From Gibbula magus (Eukaryota > Mollusca > Gastropoda > Trochida > Trochidae): a stretch of 64,000 nucleotides of DNA. Below, piece by piece: positions 62,001 through 64,000 of the stretch (positions within the stretch are counted from its first letter, which is position 1; each line of letters starts with the position of its first letter). The position numbers were made by a program, and so were the translations under genes. Location of the stretch: assembly GCA_936450465.1 (NCBI GenBank), contig OW388291.1, positions 82,659,436 to 82,723,435 of the forward strand, in the 5' to 3' direction. Below the pieces are notes generated by a model. The model had not been told where the DNA came from and searched no databases. It saw only the letters and a list, made by a program, of their open reading frames with translations.

Positions 62001-63691
62001 ATCGACGGTTTTCCGTGGAATAAAAAAAGCAAAATAGTGCATCTACCGGGATACGAACTCGTTCGTGGGTTTCCACGCCAAACCGTCTGAAAGCACCCCG
62101 TACACAAGCGTGTTCGGGCGCAATTCAGCTAGCCAATCAAAAGATGCCCAACAAATGCTTTCGGTGCGAGAAACTAGGGGCAGATAACTCCAAACAGCTA
62201 TCCTTTTGTCTGTTCCGAATGCTTTCAAAACCGCAACCGTTTAAATACTATGATGTGATTGGTCAGCTATTTGACTGGGTTTTGGCTGCGCTAAACTGGT
62301 TCTGAACACACGCCTATACGGGGTGTTCTCAGACCTTGTGGCGAGGAATCTACAGAACCTGTTCGTATCCCGGCAGATGCAAAATTTTGCAAATTGTATT
62401 CCTTGGAACAAGGTCGATTTAATCAGACTGCCGACATGATAAACATCATATTCTCCAGTTTCCGCAGAAAGCATTTAATTACTGTTGCCAAAATCCAACA
62501 AGATGAAAGCTTTACAATTCTAAAGACTTGTCAAATATCTTATTACGAAAAGGTCATCCAAGAAAATACAGTCATAAATCATGTAACTAAACCGTGTAGA
62601 TTTGTGACAGGTTAACCAATCAATGTGTTCGACACATCACCAAGTGCTACAATGTGTCCGATATTACAACAGCTGTGACCACTCAATATGTTGCTCTTGT
62701 TTATAGGGGACATGAACAAGAACACTGTCACATTGTATGCTTGTTAACTTTTGAATGGCAATCAATGAACCTTGAAATTAACATGACAATTTTATTCTGT
62801 ATTTCAGAAGACAAGTTCAAATGTTGACAAACTAATAACAATGAATTTTTTCTGAAATCCTTGTTCCTCGATGGTAAGAAAACTTTTATGGGTAATTATG
62901 CACTCATCAATAAACTTTAGTAAATTTTACCCTATTCAAAGTAAACAAATGGGTAAATGAATGAATTGATTTATCTTACTAATAAAACTTTCAAATCTTA
63001 GGACAGACTTGGACAAATAACCCAGTTGATTACGAACAGATGAAGTTCAACATCAGTGTACATGGCTTAGCACAGAATGGGTGACCCACTACATGTACTG
63101 GATGATCTAAAGACATGAAGGGTTCATATTTTACCCTTCCACACACTGAATACGAGACCAAAGACTTATGGTGTCAATAATAGCCAATTTGTTTGAAGTG
63201 TTCCTCTGTCCACATAGCAGTAAATGTAGCATAATACAGGGATTCTCGGACATGAATACAGAGTGTCAGACAGACCTGCATGTTATATAATACCCAGGGT
63301 AGTGCTTAGAACAGTGTTGTTCCTAGGCGCACAGCGGAGGGACATTTTGGCCAATTCTAAGCGGATATATGGGACATTTTACAATGGTAAAAGTATCCTA
63401 ACTCCCAAAATTGTAAGAGAGACAGGGTTGACTAACATCACCAGGATCTCCTCCAGGAACAACACTGTAGAATACCATTAATGAGAGCCCACTTACACAG
63501 ATCTTCCTTGGTCTAAGGTAAAATAGGTAATATGTCATCGCCTCCAAGAGGTAATGTGTCGTGATAAAGAGATAGATGAATTCGAATGCAGTAACTTACC
63601 CAGCAGTGTATGCGATGGTGCCGGTGTTCGGGTCACATGTCAAGTTAGCGTTGCTGGAGACGGTGAGGCCAAGCACTCGCTCTAGGCTCAC
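4869..63691 (-). CDS. WDR62/MAPKBP1: WDR62/MAPKBP1-like WD40 scaffold protein, partial (19 exons)
   Basis: Joining 63691-63600, 23541-23421, 14978-14886, 14385-14269, 13982-13887, 13463-13281, 13035-12875, 12724-12649, 11894-11781, 11264-11118, 10751-10685, 10391-10277, 9917-9826, 9479-9283, 8927-8809, 8497-8246, 7949-7842, 6107-5915 and 5004-4869 gives one open frame of about 826 codons with GT-AG introns and matching phases. The order of blocks follows vertebrate WDR62 and MAPKBP1 throughout ([107 protein letters not shown]). Family members form two WD40 beta-propellers and act as JNK-pathway scaffolds; WDR62 sits at spindle poles and MAPKBP1 is linked to JNK and NF-kB signalling. Vertebrates have both paralogues; I cannot tell which name fits, and invertebrates usually have one gene. 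The N-terminus and the C-terminal JNK-binding and coiled-coil part are not in view. Residue numbers in the exon entries count from the first visible codon. Confidence 0.95.
5391..5661. repeat. 90-bp direct duplication
   Basis: The block with AGCAGAACCACT, GCCACCA, GGCTTT and AAAGCCCC..TACTACTGC occurs at about 5391-5482 and again at 5572-5661, some 180 bp apart, directly beside the MITE at 5656. Confidence 0.7.
5656..5855. mobile_element. Palindromic MITE (TCAACTTCC family), copy 2
   Basis: Left arm GCAAGGCTTAACTCGCACC and CAGTCTCCATCCCT; right arm GTGATGGAGAGTGGCGC, GAGTTATGCCTTG and GGAAGTTGAG. About 200 bp, imperfect palindrome. Lies between exons 18 and 19, its right end within about 60 bp of exon 18. 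Confidence 0.75.
5915..6107 (-). CDS. WDR62/MAPKBP1: WDR62/MAPKBP1 exon 18
   Basis: Completes R717, then residues 718-781: [40 protein letters not shown], ending [13 protein letters not shown]. Acceptor ATTCCAG, donor AAG|GTGAGG. Mostly polar post-propeller linker; the LPxWAK motif matches KLPLWAKRLL in human WDR62 and anchors the exon. Confidence 0.9.
7027..7236. repeat. 35-bp tandem repeat, 6 copies
   Basis: Six near-identical units with core TGGTAGCTGGTTTTAAAGG starting at 7027, 7062, 7097, 7132, 7167 and 7202. Only the fifth shows substitutions (CTCGCTGTTTGCGG). It lies in the intron between exons 17 and 18. Confidence 0.95.
7842..7949 (-). CDS. WDR62/MAPKBP1: WDR62/MAPKBP1 exon 17
   Basis: Completes G681, then residues 682-716 plus two bases: [20 protein letters not shown] then [15 protein letters not shown]. 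Acceptor TTTCCAG, donor AG|GTATGT. [15 protein letters not shown] closes the second propeller (human CVFIWHLGPEITNCM); the charged stretch after it starts the linker region. Confidence 0.94.
8246..8497 (-). CDS. WDR62/MAPKBP1: WDR62/MAPKBP1 exon 16
   Basis: Largest visible exon. Completes R597, then residues 598-680 and two bases: [60 protein letters not shown], ending HMISVSAD. Acceptor CATCACAG, donor GG|GTGAGT. It carries two consecutive WD blades of propeller 2. Confidence 0.96.
8809..8927 (-). CDS. WDR62/MAPKBP1: WDR62/MAPKBP1 exon 15
   Basis: 39 codons (558-596) plus two bases: [20 protein letters not shown] then [19 protein letters not shown]. Acceptor TGTTTCAG, donor AG|GTACGT. TTLYDMDID and ACQDRNVR are the human equivalents. 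Confidence 0.95.
9283..9479 (-). CDS. WDR62/MAPKBP1: WDR62/MAPKBP1 exon 14
   Basis: Completes G492, then residues 493-557: [20 protein letters not shown], then [20 protein letters not shown] and [18 protein letters not shown]. Acceptor CTTTCAG, donor CAG|GTAGGG. [29 protein letters not shown] is highly diagnostic of the family. Confidence 0.96.
9826..9917 (-). CDS. WDR62/MAPKBP1: WDR62/MAPKBP1 exon 13
   Basis: Completes R461, then residues 462-491 plus one base: [20 protein letters not shown] then [10 protein letters not shown]. Acceptor CTCCCAG, donor CAAG|GTGTGC. EAHDxxxLCLEY corresponds to VEAHDAEVLCLEY of human WDR62. Confidence 0.93.
10277..10391 (-). CDS. WDR62/MAPKBP1: WDR62/MAPKBP1 exon 12
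   Basis: Completes A423, then residues 424-460 and two bases: [20 protein letters not shown] then [17 protein letters not shown]. Acceptor GTTGTAG, donor AG|GTATAC. VSPDGxHLASGDxxGxLR is a near-perfect family signature and opens the second propeller. Confidence 0.95.
10685..10751 (-). CDS. WDR62/MAPKBP1: WDR62/MAPKBP1 exon 11
   Basis: 22 codons (401-422) plus one base: [20 protein letters not shown] then NP. Acceptor TTTTACAG, donor CCAG|GTAATT. This is the inter-blade loop before propeller 2, variable in the family; the LLKxxY anchor matches LLKVVY in the human protein. Confidence 0.88.
11118..11264 (-). CDS. WDR62/MAPKBP1: WDR62/MAPKBP1 exon 10
   Basis: 49 codons (352-400): [20 protein letters not shown], then [20 protein letters not shown] and TYKRNIYSH. 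Acceptor TACTACAG, donor CAC|GTGAGT. Matches the GSFLTCSSDNTIRFWNLDS block of human WDR62. Confidence 0.95.
11781..11894 (-). CDS. WDR62/MAPKBP1: WDR62/MAPKBP1 exon 9
   Basis: 38 codons (314-351): [20 protein letters not shown] then [18 protein letters not shown]. Acceptor ATTTCCAG, donor [18 protein letters not shown] is the WD motif of a late propeller-1 blade. Confidence 0.95.
12059..12334 (-). mobile_element. tRNA-derived SINE, copy A
   Basis: Read on the minus strand it begins GGGATAGCGCAGTGGTTAGC (A-box like) and carries a B-box like ATTCGAATCC about 45 bases on, followed by a tRNA-unrelated body (CCTTACTG, GGGAGAAAG) ending in the AACACCACTTT / GAGGTGAGG type tail. Pol III internal promoter boxes are thus visible. 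Intron between exons 8 and 9. Confidence 0.88.
12649..12724 (-). CDS. WDR62/MAPKBP1: WDR62/MAPKBP1 exon 8
   Basis: Completes S288 and encodes to 313: [20 protein letters not shown] then DEHKK. Acceptor TTTTTTCAG, donor AAG|GTAGCT. YPDTVA is invariant in the family. Too short to stand out as an ORF; found by following the split codon from exon 7. Confidence 0.92.
12875..13035 (-). CDS. WDR62/MAPKBP1: WDR62/MAPKBP1 exon 7
   Basis: Residues 235-287 plus two bases: [20 protein letters not shown], then [20 protein letters not shown] and [13 protein letters not shown]. Acceptor CATTTCAG, donor AG|GTGAAT. Human WDR62 has the equivalent [20 protein letters not shown]. Confidence 0.95.
13281..13463 (-). 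CDS. WDR62/MAPKBP1: WDR62/MAPKBP1 exon 6
   Basis: 61 codons (174-234) from [16 protein letters not shown] through [18 protein letters not shown] to LLVKWVELR. Acceptor TGTTTCAG, donor AGG|GTAGGT. The cysteine-rich CGVxCGxGxMxGSTFC stretch is a hallmark of WDR62/MAPKBP1 propeller 1 and is not part of the generic WD40 consensus. Confidence 0.95.
13887..13982 (-). CDS. WDR62/MAPKBP1: WDR62/MAPKBP1 exon 5
   Basis: 32 codons (142-173): [20 protein letters not shown] then [12 protein letters not shown]. Acceptor TTCTGCAG, donor CGG|GTAATT. One WD blade; both ends are phase 0. Confidence 0.94.
14269..14385 (-). CDS. WDR62/MAPKBP1: WDR62/MAPKBP1 exon 4
   Basis: 39 codons (103-141): [20 protein letters not shown] then [19 protein letters not shown]. 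Acceptor CTTTGCAG, donor AAG|GTCAGT. The [12 protein letters not shown] block is nearly identical to the vertebrate QHDMVLNVWDWK and identifies the family clearly. Confidence 0.95.
14886..14978 (-). CDS. WDR62/MAPKBP1: WDR62/MAPKBP1 exon 3
   Basis: 31 codons (72-102): [20 protein letters not shown] then [11 protein letters not shown]. Acceptor CCTTGCAG, donor GTC|GTACGT. An alternative donor seven bases on (GTAACA) would break the frame. The WD motif is VRVWDVE and the GH dipeptide of the next blade is present. Confidence 0.93.
15047..15212. mobile_element. 165-bp MITE with CCGTATTTCCTC ends
   Basis: TACCGTATTTCCTCCAA on the left and TTAGAGGAAATACGATA on the right are inverted, with TA at both tips. 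The interior has four degenerate AATAAGCGCC(A/G)GG words. It starts about 70 bp upstream of exon 3. This terminal motif is common in invertebrate genomes, from memory. Confidence 0.75.
15790..17266 (+). mobile_element. Non-autonomous piggyBac derivative (short copy)
   Basis: A 1.48-kb element is flanked by TTAA at 15786-15789 and 17267-17270. Its left about 350 bp (from CATGCGGG on) and right about 420 bp match the arms of the 35249-41327 element closely and in the same order, but no transposase is present. The left tip reads CCCCATGCGGG where the long copy has CCCTTAACATGCGGG, a four-base difference. It sits in the intron between exons 2 and 3 and would need a transposase supplied by another copy to move. 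Confidence 0.9.
18223..18347. mobile_element. 125-bp palindromic MITE
   Basis: CCAGGGCCCTTATCCTCGAA, ACATTCGTAGCC and TTAAGAATTCTTAAC answer GTTAAGAATTGGTTTAAG, GGGCTACCAATGT and TTCGAGAATAAGGTCCCTGG. Nearly the whole element is one long hairpin. Confidence 0.82.
18936..19060. repeat. Short tandem repeat, 3 degenerate copies
   Basis: Three copies of a block with AGTTTATAATGTCACTGAAA, two of them preceded by GTGTCATGCTTAAAAGT. Period about 46 bp for the first two copies, longer for the third. Confidence 0.75.
19965..20395. repeat. Molluscan-type interspersed repeat with internal duplication
   Basis: A block starting GGAACAAGGGCAATAA occurs at 20007 and 20165, each followed about 110 bp later by AAATAGTTTCTGAGAAAAGC. 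The second copy runs into GGACGGACGAACGGACGGAC and then CCCCCTTCCACTTCGTAGTG. I recall this sequence style from molluscan repeats; the class is unknown to me. Confidence 0.65.
20868..21160 (-). mobile_element. tRNA-derived SINE, copy B
   Basis: Same family as the copy at 12059-12334: the minus strand starts GGGATAACACAGTGGTAACC with a B-box like GTTTGAATCCCGCC, then the shared body and the tail AACGCCACTTT next to GTGAGGTGAG. Full length, moderately diverged. Confidence 0.88.
21975..22230 (-). mobile_element. tRNA-derived SINE, copy C
   Basis: Head AGCGGAGTGATTAGCGCG and a perfect B box in GGTTCGAATCCCGCC on the minus strand, then the shared body. The tail is truncated at the left and more diverged than in copies A and B. 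Confidence 0.82.
22252..22413. repeat. 94-bp tandem duplication
   Basis: The block from GGTATGTAAGATAACACTGC through GGCAGACAGGTGCCCCC to GATGCAGTTGCC occurs at 22252 and again at 22346; the second copy is partial. It directly adjoins the head of a SINE copy. Confidence 0.9.
22414..23420. other. Intron sequence just downstream of exon 2
   Basis: No repeats or coding blocks recognised; the minus-strand frame at 22607-22840 has no family features. Confidence 0.45.
23421..23541 (-). CDS. WDR62/MAPKBP1: WDR62/MAPKBP1 exon 2
   Basis: Completes G31 and encodes residues to 71 ([19 protein letters not shown], then [15 protein letters not shown]). Acceptor TTTACAG|G, donor GAA|GTAAGTC. This is the first full WD blade of propeller 1. 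It ends on a codon boundary, so exon 3 follows in phase 0. Confidence 0.94.
23542..24818. other. Start of the region upstream of exon 2, no features
   Basis: AT-rich, no recognised repeat or gene. A degenerate run of AATGTAAGT-like words occurs further on, at 25680-25790. Confidence 0.45.
24819..25326. mobile_element. About 510-bp MITE, copy 2 (TTAAAGGC family)
   Basis: Left end TTAAAGGCGCTGT, right end CTACAGTGCCTTTAAA, and full-length similarity to the element at 3409-3932. The central hairpin differs in its loop (GCCATTTTAGG / CCTAAAATGGC), so arm complementarity is kept while the sequence changed. Confidence 0.82.
25801..26026. mobile_element. Palindromic MITE (TCAACTTCC family), copy 1
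   Basis: Both halves of this 226-bp element are inverted copies: TCAACTTCC, GCAAGGCATAACTC and CCAGTCTCCATTACTGGCTG on the left answer CAGCCAGTAATGCAGACTGG, GAGTTATGCCTTGC and GGAAGTTGA on the right. TAATGA flanks it at 25795-25800 and 26027-26032, a candidate target duplication. Related pieces occur at 5656, 42815 and 60640. Confidence 0.85.
26436..26492 (-). repeat. SINE tail fragment
   Basis: GTGAGTTATTGTTTAACACC followed by GGGCAATATTGCAGCCA, the tail end of the SINE type seen at 48843. A similar fragment lies at 47424-47460. Confidence 0.6.
26912..34033. repeat. 25-bp minisatellite array, about 7.1 kb
   Basis: Uninterrupted tandem array with core ACCTACAGGTTAGAAACCC and spacer TCATAT or ACATAT; length divided by period suggests roughly 275 units. 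Unit classes: 25 bp (main), 30 bp with an extra ACAGT after ATATA, and 28 bp with GGTTAGTAGAGACCC in place of GGTTAGAAACCC. Sequence variants are AAGTTGG, AGTTTAG and AGGTTAG in the middle and CTC or CAC at the join. The left two thirds mixes many variants; the right third (from about 31.5 kb) is nearly uniform AGGTTAG units with interspersed 28-bp units. It lies in the 40-kb intron of the WDR62/MAPKBP1-like gene. Confidence 0.98.
34034..35244. other. Spacer between minisatellite and piggyBac element
   Basis: About 1.2 kb of single-copy looking intron sequence. No coding frame or repeat recognised. Confidence 0.45.
36011..36440 (+). repeat. Left-arm internal direct repeats of piggyBac element
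   Basis: Three degenerate copies (about 36011, 36200 and 36350) of a block with ATAATTTTTACATCATT, then AAAGAG..AA, then TTGTCTTCAATTCCA and AATGCGCATG. The last two share over 100 bp, including the GAAGCGCCGC tail. The same block recurs in the right arm. Confidence 0.75.
37069..37076 (+). promoter_or_regulatory. Candidate TATA box for transposase
   Basis: TATAAATA lies about 670 bp upstream of the first transposase ATG and is followed by a GC-rich leader. A splice acceptor-like TTTACAG ends at 37733, eleven bases before the ATG, with CTAAC about 20 bases further up, so a 5' UTR intron is plausible. No other TATA-like signal as close to consensus was noted in this stretch. Confidence 0.35.
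37745..39734 (+). pseudogene. piggyBac transposase, frameshifted (PGBD-like)
   Basis: Two overlapping frames make up one transposase. The first (37745-38143) is an acidic N-terminus rich in D, E and S, as is usual for PGBD proteins. The second (38043-39734, 563 codons) carries the DDE_Tnp_1_7 domain: [31 protein letters not shown] and [10 protein letters not shown] supply the three catalytic Asp at residues 183, 262 and 370 of that frame, with spacing close to the insect piggyBac protein. The C-terminus has a cysteine-rich zinc-binding domain (CVVC, CTDC, CAAPC, then LYH). The frames must join between about 38080 and 38100, before the PFTGQTGLR block, which implies a one-base indel. A run of nine Tyr follows the second catalytic Asp. 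The catalytic residues are intact, so either the copy is dead or the indel is an assembly error. Confidence 0.88.
39887..39892 (+). terminator. Poly(A) signal of piggyBac transposase
   Basis: AATAAA about 150 bp after the transposase stop codon, on the coding strand, followed by a T-rich stretch. Its position fits the 3' end of the transposase mRNA. Confidence 0.6.
40190..40985 (+). repeat. Right-arm internal direct repeats of piggyBac element
   Basis: Four more copies (about 40190, 40399, 40770 and 40915) of the ATAATTTTTATATCATTG / TGTCTTCAA block, in the same orientation as in the left arm. They are separated by unrelated GC-rich stretches such as 40520-40720. Confidence 0.7.
42815..42890. 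mobile_element. Palindromic MITE fragment, left arm
   Basis: TTAACTTCCCCAGCAAGACATAACC..TCACTGGCTAATTGCAGCC resembles the left arm of the element at 25801. The right arm is absent. Confidence 0.5.
43898..43926. repeat. (GTGATTATA)n microsatellite
   Basis: Three copies of a 9-bp unit GTGATTATA. Confidence 0.7.
45414..45611. repeat. 27-bp minisatellite, about 7 copies
   Basis: Units with core GGGGAATAATACCTACTGG preceded by TACTAGAC; the first two have TTGG in place of GGGG. Because 27 is a multiple of three, the minus strand stays open through it with a VPVGIIPRL repeat, but nothing supports translation. Confidence 0.93.
45612..48842. other. Intron sequence, no gene recognised
   Basis: A local duplication at about 46285-46355 and 46380-46450 shares TTAATCTTGAGTTGTTT and TTCCAATCTGGTG. 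Otherwise only the SINE tail fragment at 47424. Confidence 0.45.
47424..47460 (-). repeat. SINE tail fragment
   Basis: GTGAGTTATTGTTTAACACG then GCTTGGGC, matching the fragment at 26436-26492 over about 35 bp before diverging. Confidence 0.5.
48843..49077 (-). mobile_element. SINE, copy D, tRNA head missing
   Basis: Body and tail of the same SINE (GTAGAACAGTTCTCTACTGC, GGGAGAAAG, AACACTGCTTTC, GAGGTGAGGTGA). The tRNA-like head has been lost at the right end, where the sequence breaks off after CTGCAGAC. Confidence 0.82.
49515..49562. repeat. Poly-C / CT tract
   Basis: CTCTCCCCCCCCCCCCTCCC and similar. The minus strand is a G-run region able in principle to form a quadruplex. It produces proline-rich chance ORFs on the plus strand. 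Confidence 0.6.
50451..52403. mobile_element. 1.95-kb terminal-inverted-repeat DNA element
   Basis: The left end CCGTAGTGTCGCGGGTATAA is repeated exactly in inverted form at the right end (CACTACGG ending at 52403), the match extending about 25 bp. TA flanks both ends (50449-50450 and 52404-52405), as for Tc1/mariner-type target duplications. The two ends also share a direct subterminal stretch with GGGGGTGGGCTA. No transposase frame is visible, so it is non-autonomous. The interior has two similar blocks after TTTGTTTTTCAG (about 50722 and 51400) and two promoter-like words with ATGGCGG (about 50561 and 51820). Confidence 0.85.
52406..53835. other. Intron sequence between TIR element and 40-bp array
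   Basis: No repeat recognised. A 134-codon plus-strand frame (52582-52986) has no recognisable domain and no conserved context, so it is not called. Confidence 0.4.
53836..56808. repeat. 40-bp minisatellite array, about 3 kb
   Basis: Tandem array with core AAGTAAGTTGTATGGACAGC followed by AGCATCTATTACTG and TTATCT; about 73 units by length. A 44-bp variant has an extra CTAA (ATCTACTAAGTAAG). Other variants are TATTGACAG with CTGGTACTG, GGATAGCAG, and CACCTATT. The left three units are diverged and the right end stops abruptly at CAGCAGTACAGG. It lies in the 40-kb intron. Confidence 0.98.
56809..60544. other. Intron sequence right of 40-bp array
   Basis: Apart from the pyrimidine tract at 57755 and a loose duplication of GGACTGGGACATTGGACAGC-like words (57665 and 57870), nothing was recognised. 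No long ORF. Confidence 0.45.
57755..57985. repeat. Pyrimidine-rich tract
   Basis: The plus strand is dominated by C and T with repeated CCCTCGAT(A/T)CC and CTCTCCCTCCCC words, interrupted near 57850-57950. The first part (57765-57850) is almost pure pyrimidine. Confidence 0.6.
60545..60705. mobile_element. Palindromic MITE fragment, right arm
   Basis: AGCAAGGCTTACATTAGCCA, GTGATAGAGGCTGGCGC and AAGTTATGCCTTG match the right arm of the elements at 25801 and 5656. The left arm is not recognisable; instead TTTTCTGTGCCAG and CTGGCACAGAAAAG form a shorter inverted pair. Confidence 0.6.
60912..61150. repeat. 73-bp tandem repeat, 3 full copies and a partial
   Basis: Copies start at 60912, 60985 and 61058, with a decaying fourth from 61131. 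Core GTCTCCAGACTGGAAGG followed by AATAAATATTTTATTC; the copies differ at only a few bases. Degenerate related words (CACAGCCAAGATGGGAGTC) continue to about 61275. Confidence 0.92.
61276..62029. other. Intron sequence, nothing recognised
   Basis: No coding block or repeat seen between the 73-bp repeats and the foldback at 62030. Confidence 0.4.
62030..62388. mobile_element. 360-bp foldback element
   Basis: CAAAATAGTGCATCTACCGG followed by GATACGAAC on the left answers GTTCGTATCCCGGCAGATGC then AAAATTTTG on the right. Arms stay alignable for about 100 bp (CACCCCGTA, CGTGTTC, CAGCT). The centre has two CCAAT-type words (CCAATCAAAAG and TGATTGGTC). Confidence 0.75.
63308..63472. mobile_element. 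165-bp foldback element
   Basis: GAACAGTGTTGTTCCTAGG at the left and CCAGGAACAACACTGTAGAA at the right are inverted copies. The interior repeats GGGACATTTT twice. It lies about 130 bp downstream, in gene orientation, of the exon at 63600. Confidence 0.65.
63600..63691 (-). CDS. WDR62/MAPKBP1: WDR62/MAPKBP1 exon 1 of visible set
   Basis: Codons 1-30 plus two bases. Acceptor TTCTGCAG is followed by GTGAGC; donor is GG|GTAAGTT. It reads [10 protein letters not shown] then [16 protein letters not shown], the start of the first propeller, corresponding to VSLEKVLGIT in human WDR62. The split glycine codon is completed by the first base of the exon at 23541. The upstream coding exon with the start codon must lie to the right of the window. 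The downstream intron is about 40 kb. Confidence 0.93.
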
Positions 63692-63814
63692 CTGCAGAAC
63701 AAGAATACACATGTTTAAAAATAGAGCCATGGGCTCTGTAGCTCATCAGGGTTTTATTTATTATCTAAGGTTGAATATCTAAGTTATCTCAAGTAATACA
63801 TTGTTAACAAGCAA

Positions 63815-64000
63815 AAAATAGGTTTTTAGATCATGACCCCTGTGACCTGTATTTGGAGTCACAGGGTCACCAATCCTACAATTAAGAATCACCTTTGACC
63901 AAAGAGTCTCTACACAACTTTTCAGCTCTCTAGACCTTTTGGAAATGGAGAAGAAGATGAAAACAGGTTTTTGAAGATGTGACCCCTGTGACCCCATTTG
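63815..64000. repeat. Fragment of interspersed repeat at right edge
   Basis: GACCCCTGTGACCTG at 63835 and GACCCCTGTGACCCC at 63980 bound a block of about 145 bp, each preceded by AGGTTTTT. It resembles a repeat style common in molluscs and runs off the window. Confidence 0.5.

Overview
The window is animal nuclear DNA. It is AT-rich and intron-dominated, with GT-AG splice sites, tRNA-derived SINEs, cut-and-paste transposons and long minisatellites. The host is most likely a marine mollusc, probably a gastropod. That guess rests on two repeat families I recall from molluscan genomes: a SINE tail of the type GTGAGGTTTAACGCCACTTT, and a repeat with AACAAGGGCAATAACTCC ending in GGAC multiples. 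It has not been searched.

One host gene dominates, on the minus strand: a WDR62/MAPKBP1 orthologue (double WD40 propeller, JNK-pathway and spindle-pole scaffold family). I could place 19 consecutive coding exons from 63691 down to 4869. All have GT-AG sites and compatible phases, and together they give about 826 codons covering both propellers and the linker that follows. The first coding exon(s) lie beyond the right edge and the C-terminal part beyond the left edge (or in sequence I could not read). Eighteen exons are packed into 23.5-4.9 kb; the first visible one (63.6 kb) is separated by a 40-kb intron.

That intron holds most of the unusual DNA: a 7.1-kb array of a 25-bp minisatellite (26.9-34.0 kb) with 1.7-kb and 490-bp higher-order duplications; a 6.1-kb piggyBac transposon (35.2-41.3 kb) with TTAA target duplications and a transposase that keeps its three catalytic Asp but is split by a frameshift; a 27-bp minisatellite (45.4 kb); a 1.95-kb terminal-inverted-repeat element flanked by TA (50.45-52.40 kb); and a 3-kb array of a 40-bp minisatellite (53.8-56.8 kb). 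A short, internally deleted relative of the piggyBac element sits in the 8-kb intron between exons 2 and 3 (15.8-17.3 kb).

The remaining introns carry SINE copies, all in the sense orientation of the gene, several palindromic MITE families and smaller tandem repeats. No other host gene, rRNA, functional tRNA or CRISPR array was recognised. The long plus-strand and minus-strand ORFs outside the WD40 exons and the transposase look like chance or repeat-derived frames.
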